This document shows, piece by piece, positions 31,616 through 35,961 of a stretch of DNA of 35,961 bases. The translations under genes and the position numbers were made by a program. Each line of letters opens with the position of its first letter. The stretch's first letter is position 1. This stretch comes from Myxococcales bacterium (GTDB taxonomy: Bacteria > Myxococcota_A > Polyangia > Fen-1088). A model generated the notes under the pieces. That model did not search any database, was not told where the DNA came from, and worked only from the letters and a program-made list of their open reading frames with translations. The DNA lies in assembly GCA_003158455.1 (NCBI GenBank), contig PMJO01000346.1, forward strand, positions 24,207-60,167. The letters run 5' to 3'.

Positions 31616-33874
31616 ATGAGGCATCAGGCCCGTCTTTTGGCTGCACTCTGGACAGGGTGCTTGGCCACTTCGCTTATTTGGAACCTCCACGAGCAGAGGG
31701 CGAAGATTGTCGACATCGCGCGGATCAGCGCCCAGGTAACTTTCGACAACGACCTCCTCTTCCGCAGATGGGCCGCCCAGCATGGCGGTGTGTACGTACC
31801 GGTTTCCGAGCACACGCCTCCCAATCCCTATCTCAACGTTCCCGATCGGGATGTAGCGACGACCTCCGGCCTGTCGCTCACCCTGCTCAATCCCGCCTAC
31901 ATGGTCCGCCAGGTCAACCAACTGGCGCAGCAGGGCCGTGGCAGCCGAGGTCACCTCACCAGCCTCAAACCGTTGCGCCCGGAAAACGCACCCGACGGAT
32001 TCGAGATGGCTGCGCTGACCGCCTTCGAAAGCGGAGCAAAGGAGATTAGCGGGCTCGACAGCAAGGACGGGCGGCATGACCTTCGCCTGATGCGACCCCT
32101 CCTGGTCGAGAAGTCCTGTCTCAAGTGCCACGCGCAACAGGGCTACCGGGAAGGAGATATCCGAGGTGGGCTCAGCGTCTCTGTGCCGATGGAGCCGATC
32201 CTCGCTATCGAGAGACCGCAGACTGCGCGCACCGTGATTGCGCACGGATTGCTTTGGCTGCTAGGTGTCGTGGGCCTGTCCCTGTGGGGTAGAGGGCTGG
32301 AGAAGCACATCGCCGCACGCGAGCGGGCGGAAGCGGCGGCCAGGCAGAAAGCAGCTGAGCTGGAATCCGCGTTTGCGGCGATGACCCACGGGATCATGGT
32401 GTACGACGCCGCCGGGTCGATGGTACGCAGCAACGCTGCGGCGCGGGCGCTCTATGATATCGATCCGCTCGGGGTTGACATCGAGACTTTGGCCAAACGT
32501 CTGTCATCTCGGCGGCTGGATGGGCGTCCGCTGCTGCGCGAGGAGCTGCCGACCGTCCGCGCGCTCAAGGGCACGCAAGTTCTTGGTGAGCGATTTGTTC
32601 TCACCCGACCCGACGGGCAGGAGATGGTCGTATCATTTTCGTCCGCTCCCTTGCAGTTGGGCGGCCAGGCTAGTGGAGCGGTCACGGTCTGGACCGACAT
32701 CACCGACCTGATTCGCACCCAGGAGGCGCTGCGCGACGCCGACCAACGCAAGGACCATTTTCTCGCCGTGCTCTCCCACGAACTGCGCAACCCGCTCGCG
32801 CCCATCCGCAACAGCCTGTTCATTCTCGATCGGGCGGTCCCGGGTGGAGAGCAGGCGCGCCGGGCGCAAGCCATCATCGATCGCCAGGTCGGGCATCTGA
32901 CCCGTCTGATCGATGATCTCCTCGACGTGACCCGCATCGCGAGGGACAAGATCCGGCTGCAGTGCGAGCCGCTCGACCTGACTGATCTGGTGCGGCGAAC
33001 CGTCGAGGATCACCGTTCGCTTTTCGAGAAGAGCGAGGTCCACCTCGAGGCCGCCCTGCCGGCCGAACGGATTGTGGTCAACGCCGACCGGACGCGCCTG
33101 GCGCAGATGGTGGGCAATTTGCTGGAAAACGCGGCCAAGTTCGCCGACAAAGGTGGGCGCGCCCAGGTGTCGCTCGCCGTCGATGCGGCGGCGGGGCGAG
33201 CCATCATCCGGGTCACCAACACTGGAGTCGGCATTTCGCCGGAGTTGCTGCCGCGCCTGTTCCAACCCTTTGCCCAGGCCGATGACTCCATGGATCGAAG
33301 CAAGGGCGGCCTGGGACTGGGATTGGCTTTGGTCAAGGGGCTGGTCGAGCTGCACGGCGGAGACGTCAGCGCGCACAGTCAGGGTATTGGCAAAGGTGCG
33401 GAGTTCATCGTGCGATTGCCACTCAATGGCGCGCTCGACGTCAAGACTCCCACCCCCGTCGATACTTCACGCCGAATCCGGCGCGTGCTCATCATCGAAG
33501 ATTTGGCCGACGCGGCTCGCAGTCTGCGCGAGGCGCTCGAACTCTGCGGCCATCAGGTCGAGGTCGCAGAGAACGGACCTGCAGGCCTGGCCAGGGCGCG
33601 CGGGTTCCGTCCTGAGGTCGTACTCTGCGACATTGGGCTGCCGGGTATGGATGGGTATGCGGTCGCGCGTGCGTTTCGCGCTGATGAAATGCTCAAAGAC
33701 GTATTCCTAGTGGCCCTGAGCGGGTACGCGCTGCCGGAGGATGTGCTGCGGTCGGCCGAGGCCGGCTTTGACCGACACCTTGCCAAACCGCCACCCCTGG
33801 ACAAGCTGGAGGAATTGCTTTCATCGCTACGTAGGAAATCCTCCAGCCTCGCGAGCACCGGGCATCAAGGCTAG
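31616..33874 (+). CDS. Membrane hybrid histidine kinase with Tll0287-like c-type heme sensor
   Basis: This 752-residue protein has a first transmembrane helix at about 6-24. A periplasmic Tll0287-like (DUF3365) domain spans about 26-200, with VYVPVSEHTPPNPYLNVPDR and a c-type heme site C168-L-K-C171-H172. A second membrane helix lies at about 205-226. The cytoplasmic part has a PAS (about 245-365), HisKA with H388 (LSHELRNPLAP), an ATPase domain (RSKGGLGLGLALVKG) and a receiver with D672 (CDIGLPGMDG). The heme suggests sensing of redox state or a gas such as NO, CO or O2; this is inferred. I placed the start at ATG 31616, directly before the first membrane helix. The frame is open to 31328, but that part is antisense to the pseudogene and lacks protein character. 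The ribosome site is weak. Confidence 0.9.
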   Translation: MRHQARLLAALWTGCLATSLIWNLHEQRAKIVDIARISAQVTFDNDLLFRRWAAQHGGVYVPVSEHTPPNPYLNVPDRDVATTSGLSLTLLNPAYMVRQVNQLAQQGRGSRGHLTSLKPLRPENAPDGFEMAALTAFESGAKEISGLDSKDGRHDLRLMRPLLVEKSCLKCHAQQGYREGDIRGGLSVSVPMEPILAIERPQTARTVIAHGLLWLLGVVGLSLWGRGLEKHIAARERAEAAARQKAAELESAFAAMTHGIMVYDAAGSMVRSNAAARALYDIDPLGVDIETLAKRLSSRRLDGRPLLREELPTVRALKGTQVLGERFVLTRPDGQEMVVSFSSAPLQLGGQASGAVTVWTDITDLIRTQEALRDADQRKDHFLAVLSHELRNPLAPIRNSLFILDRAVPGGEQARRAQAIIDRQVGHLTRLIDDLLDVTRIARDKIRLQCEPLDLTDLVRRTVEDHRSLFEKSEVHLEAALPAERIVVNADRTRLAQMVGNLLENAAKFADKGGRAQVSLAVDAAAGRAIIRVTNTGVGISPELLPRLFQPFAQADDSMDRSKGGLGLGLALVKGLVELHGGDVSAHSQGIGKGAEFIVRLPLNGALDVKTPTPVDTSRRIRRVLIIEDLADAARSLREALELCGHQVEVAENGPAGLARARGFRPEVVLCDIGLPGMDGYAVARAFRADEMLKDVFLVALSGYALPEDVLRSAEAGFDRHLAKPPPLDKLEELLSSLRRKSSSLASTGHQG

Positions 33875-34207
33875 ACAGCCTCGCGGCCACAACCAAAGGG
33901 TGTGAGGCGATTCATCTCGTCAGCCACCCGCCGCTGAGAACGCAGAGATGAGAGGGGAGGACACAGAGTTGTCGAAATCGCAGTGATGTTCTGCGGAATG
34001 TGGCGGAGAGCGTGCGCACGGATTGCGCGATATTCCGCTTCATTGTCGCGCGCAGCATCCGTGCTCCGCTGGCGATCCTTAGGCATCTTATGGTTGGAAC
34101 CGATTCCCGGGACATCGGGAAGCATTCGCTGGAGTGCGAGGGTGGGGCAGAGAAGAAGGTGCTTTTCCGTCGCATCCTTTGTTTCTCCGGCGGGGAGATA
34201 AGTGACC
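33875..34207. other. Intergenic region with a dispersed-repeat-like segment
   Basis: No gene is supported in these 333 bases. Bases 33921-33968 contain the pattern GAACGCAGAGATGAG and GGACACAGAG, resembling the rCrCAGAG-type intergenic repeats found in many genomes; only one copy is visible here. TTCCCG/CGGGAA (34104-34109 and 34116-34121) is a short inverted repeat upstream of the lipoprotein gene. A promoter for that gene should lie in this stretch, but I cannot place it. Confidence 0.4.
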
Positions 34208-34690
34208 ATGAAGAACCAAGGCACGTTAGTGTTTGGAGCCGCTGCGCTTCTTGTTGCCGCGGGTTGCGGGTACAATGCGCCGTATAGAACGTCAGGGCCG
34301 TCCTTGTCAGATCAGGGCGTACAGGTGGGCATTGCGGGCGTTCGCTGTTACGTGAATTCAGACGCTGATCCCATGACAACAACCGACGACGACCAAGCTG
34401 GACTCGATCTGAAGCTGCGGATCGAAAACAGCTCGGACCAGGTAGCTGAGTTGTCGGAAGGCCAGATTCGGCTGGCTGAGGCCGACTTTCCCATGACCAC
34501 GGCGGCAGCCCCCAGAAGGTCCAAGGTCATCGAGGTTCTACCCGGAGAGACGAAGCAGGTTCGCGTGGCGTTCATGCCCACCGGCGTCGCGGACTGCCAC
34601 CACCCCTTCGAGTTGGATCTGGGCAACAGCGTGGAAGTCGCAGGTTCGCCGATCCCGCTCAGCCCGATCGACTTCAGGGCGAAGCGCTGA
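34208..34690 (+). CDS. Small hypothetical lipoprotein
   Basis: This 160-residue exported protein has signal peptide MKNQGTLVFGAAALLVAAGC with the lipid-bearing Cys at residue 20. The rest (GLDLKLRIENSSDQVAEL, VIEVLPGETKQVRVAFMP, CHHPFELDLGNSVEV) alternates hydrophobic and polar residues like an immunoglobulin-type beta sandwich. No enzyme motif is seen. GGGGAGA with a 9-nt spacer supports ATG 34208 over a GTG two codons upstream. The CBS-domain gene begins 31 nt after its stop, so they may be cotranscribed. The function is unknown. Confidence 0.75.
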   Translation: MKNQGTLVFGAAALLVAAGCGYNAPYRTSGPSLSDQGVQVGIAGVRCYVNSDADPMTTTDDDQAGLDLKLRIENSSDQVAELSEGQIRLAEADFPMTTAAAPRRSKVIEVLPGETKQVRVAFMPTGVADCHHPFELDLGNSVEVAGSPIPLSPIDFRAKR

Positions 34691-34721
34691 CTTGACGCAA
34701 AAGTTGCAAAGGAGGGGACCC

Positions 34722-35198
34722 ATGCGTGTGATGGATCTTATGAGCAGAATCCCGGTTACCTGCAAGACGACCGACATGCTGAACGTGGCCGCGAAGCTGA
34801 TGTGGGACTGCGACTGTGGCGCGATCCCCGTCGTGGGTGAGGGCGCTTCGGTCAAGGGCATGATCACCGACCGCGATATCTGCATGGCCTGCTTCACCCA
34901 GGACAGGCCGCCGAGCAGTATTTTGGTCGCGGAGGCAATGTCCGACGGTCTCTTCTTCTGTTCGCCCGACGGCACCGTCGCAGACGCGGAGCGCATTATG
35001 CGTAGGAACCAAGTGCGCAGACTGCCGGTTCTGGACCGCCGGGGAGATCTGGTTGGCATACTGTCGCTTGCGGACATCGCCCGCGAGGCCGAACGGGAGC
35101 GCATCCAGGGAAAGAGGGACATCGCGCCGGAGGAGCTCACGGACGTCTTGGGCGACATCTGTCAGCCTTGGCAGGTCGTGCTGACGCGAACTCACTGA
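34722..35198 (+). CDS. CBS-domain-pair protein
   Basis: This 158-residue cytoplasmic protein consists almost entirely of a pair of CBS domains (a Bateman module), which typically binds adenosyl nucleotides such as AMP, ATP or SAM and acts as an energy sensor. CBS1 (about 3-63) contains VMDLMSRIPVTC, GAIPVVGEGASVKGMITDRDIC; CBS2 (about 75-130) contains VAEAMSDGLFFCSPDGTVADA, RRLPVLDRRGDLVGILSLADIA. These blocks are quoted separately and are the standard strand and helix elements of the fold. GGAGGGG lies 4 nt before ATG 34722, clearly better than an in-frame start at 34692. No attached effector domain is present, so it probably regulates another protein in trans. The ligand is unknown. Confidence 0.9.
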   Translation: MRVMDLMSRIPVTCKTTDMLNVAAKLMWDCDCGAIPVVGEGASVKGMITDRDICMACFTQDRPPSSILVAEAMSDGLFFCSPDGTVADAERIMRRNQVRRLPVLDRRGDLVGILSLADIAREAERERIQGKRDIAPEELTDVLGDICQPWQVVLTRTH

Positions 35199-35228
35199 TG
35201 GCACGATTCACGCAGCGGAGGTGCTGTT

Positions 35229-35801
35229 ATGTTTGGCGAAGTTCTGCTTGGCATCGTGGTCATTCTGGTTGTGTTCGTCGCCATAGTGGCGAAGCGTCCG
35301 TCCGCGTTTCACATCGAACGCTCTACTTCAGTCCTGGCCGCCCCCGACCTGGTCTTTGCGCAGCTCAACGACTTCCACGCGTGGGCAGCATGGTCTCCTT
35401 GGGAGAAGCTGGATCCAAAGATGGCGAGGACGCATTCGGGGGCGCCGGCGGGCGTGGGTGCGGCGTACTCGTGGAATAGCGAAAACAGCAAGGTGGGTCA
35501 GGGGCGCATGACTATTGAGAAGAGCGATTTTCCCTCCCTGCTCGTGGTCCAGCTCGAATTCATCAAACCATTTGCCGCGACCAACACCGTTACCTTCAGC
35601 ATCGACCCGCTGGGGGACGGTAGCAGGGTTAAATGGGCTATGGACGGGCACAATGGCTTCCTGGGCAAGATGCTCCATCTCTTCATGGACATGGACAAGA
35701 TGGTGGGCGGTGACTTCGAGCGCGGGCTCGCGAATCTGAGGCAAGTGGCCGAGTCAGCTCCTCGACCTGCCGCCGTGGCGGGCGCGGTACTCGCCAGGTA
35801 A
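35229..35801 (+). CDS. Membrane-anchored SRPBCC (START-like) family protein
   Basis: This 190-residue protein opens with one hydrophobic helix (EVLLGIVVILVVFVAIVAK, about 4-22) that should anchor it in the membrane. An SRPBCC helix-grip domain follows, with a family-like start FHIERSTSVLAAPDLVFAQL, DFHAWAAWSPWEKLDP, and later VTFSIDPLGDGSRVKWAMDG and FERGLANLRQVAE. Members bind hydrophobic ligands in a deep cavity; most close relatives of this membrane type have no assigned reaction. GGAGGTG 7 nt before the ATG supports the start. It lies 30 nt after the CBS gene, probably in the same transcript. Confidence 0.88.
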   Translation: MFGEVLLGIVVILVVFVAIVAKRPSAFHIERSTSVLAAPDLVFAQLNDFHAWAAWSPWEKLDPKMARTHSGAPAGVGAAYSWNSENSKVGQGRMTIEKSDFPSLLVVQLEFIKPFAATNTVTFSIDPLGDGSRVKWAMDGHNGFLGKMLHLFMDMDKMVGGDFERGLANLRQVAESAPRPAAVAGAVLAR

Positions 35802-35871
35802 CGATAAACGGATTCCGCGCCCTCTCAGAGCGATTCTACCCAGGATGGAAAGCGAGGAAGGAGGACCCGTA

Positions 35872-35961
35872 ATGACGGACACGGCAGTACCGGCAACGCC
35901 AGCGGCTATCTCGGCCGGAAAGAACATGAAGAAGTCGGGCGCGAGCCAAGGCCAGTCGGCA
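35872..35961 (+). CDS. N-terminal fragment of a gene running off the right edge
   Basis: AAGGAGG lies 7 nt before ATG 35872, and the frame stays open to the window end (30 codons). The visible part is a polar Ala/Ser-rich leader (MTDTAVPATPAAISAGKNMK, then KKSGASQGQSA). This leader is reminiscent of small DUF1801-like proteins, which often sit near SRPBCC and YciI genes, but too little is visible to assign a family. Confidence 0.6.
   Translation, partial: MTDTAVPATPAAISAGKNMKKSGASQGQSA

Noticed and set aside
1-35961. tRNA, rRNA, insertion sequence or phage genes
   Set aside because: No cloverleaf-like sequence, transposase motif, terminal inverted repeat pair or phage structural gene was recognised by eye; a covariance-model and IS search would settle it.

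Overview
This is a GC-rich bacterial chromosome segment that looks myxobacterial (Myxococcota, Polyangia-like). That assignment is inferred from content only. The window holds a cysteine-rich DUF4215-type repeat protein with a fibro-slime domain, a VWA lipoprotein with a DNSPSM metal site, many lipobox-bearing exported proteins, and hybrid histidine kinases with multiple PAS domains. I saw no tRNA, rRNA, CRISPR array, insertion sequence or phage gene.

Left part (1-7325, mostly minus strand). The 5' portion of a homodimeric pyruvate dehydrogenase E1 gene (aceE) runs off the left edge. Next comes a two-gene unit of an Nramp metal transporter followed by a tandem-UspA stress protein. A plus-strand secreted hypothetical protein comes next. 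Then a translationally coupled minus-strand pair encodes a small FHA-like membrane protein and a radical SAM/SPASM enzyme.

Centre-left (7482-10438, plus). A GH3 beta-glucosidase-type lipoprotein with an inserted PA14 domain is followed by a YciI-like protein. Related palindromes (CCAGAGTC...) lie just before the first gene and just after the second.

Exported-protein locus (10931-19453, plus). Five genes and one small ORF lie in a row: a Gly/Thr repeat lipoprotein, a one-TM TPR protein, a DUF3443 lipoprotein that reads like a bilobal pepsin-type aspartic protease, a 46-aa ORF with a strong Shine-Dalgarno site, a 958-aa Cys-rich/fibro-slime lipoprotein, and a VWA lipoprotein. Together they suggest a cell-surface or matrix assembly.

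Lipid/redox pair (19681-21648). A three-His-box fatty acid desaturase and a thioredoxin-reductase-like ferredoxin-NADP reductase without CxxC are convergent and overlap at their 3' ends.

Signalling block (22200-33874). Three hybrid histidine kinases share one HisKA-HATPase-REC core but have different sensors: a CheB/CheR-type PAS plus PAS and GAF, seven PAS domains, and a periplasmic c-type heme Tll0287-like domain. glgC (ADP-glucose pyrophosphorylase) lies between the second and third. A decayed, internally deleted fourth kinase lies antisense between glgC and the third. No DNA-binding response regulator is visible.

Right end (34208-35961, plus). A small lipoprotein, a CBS-pair protein, a membrane-anchored SRPBCC protein and the first 30 codons of another gene complete the window.
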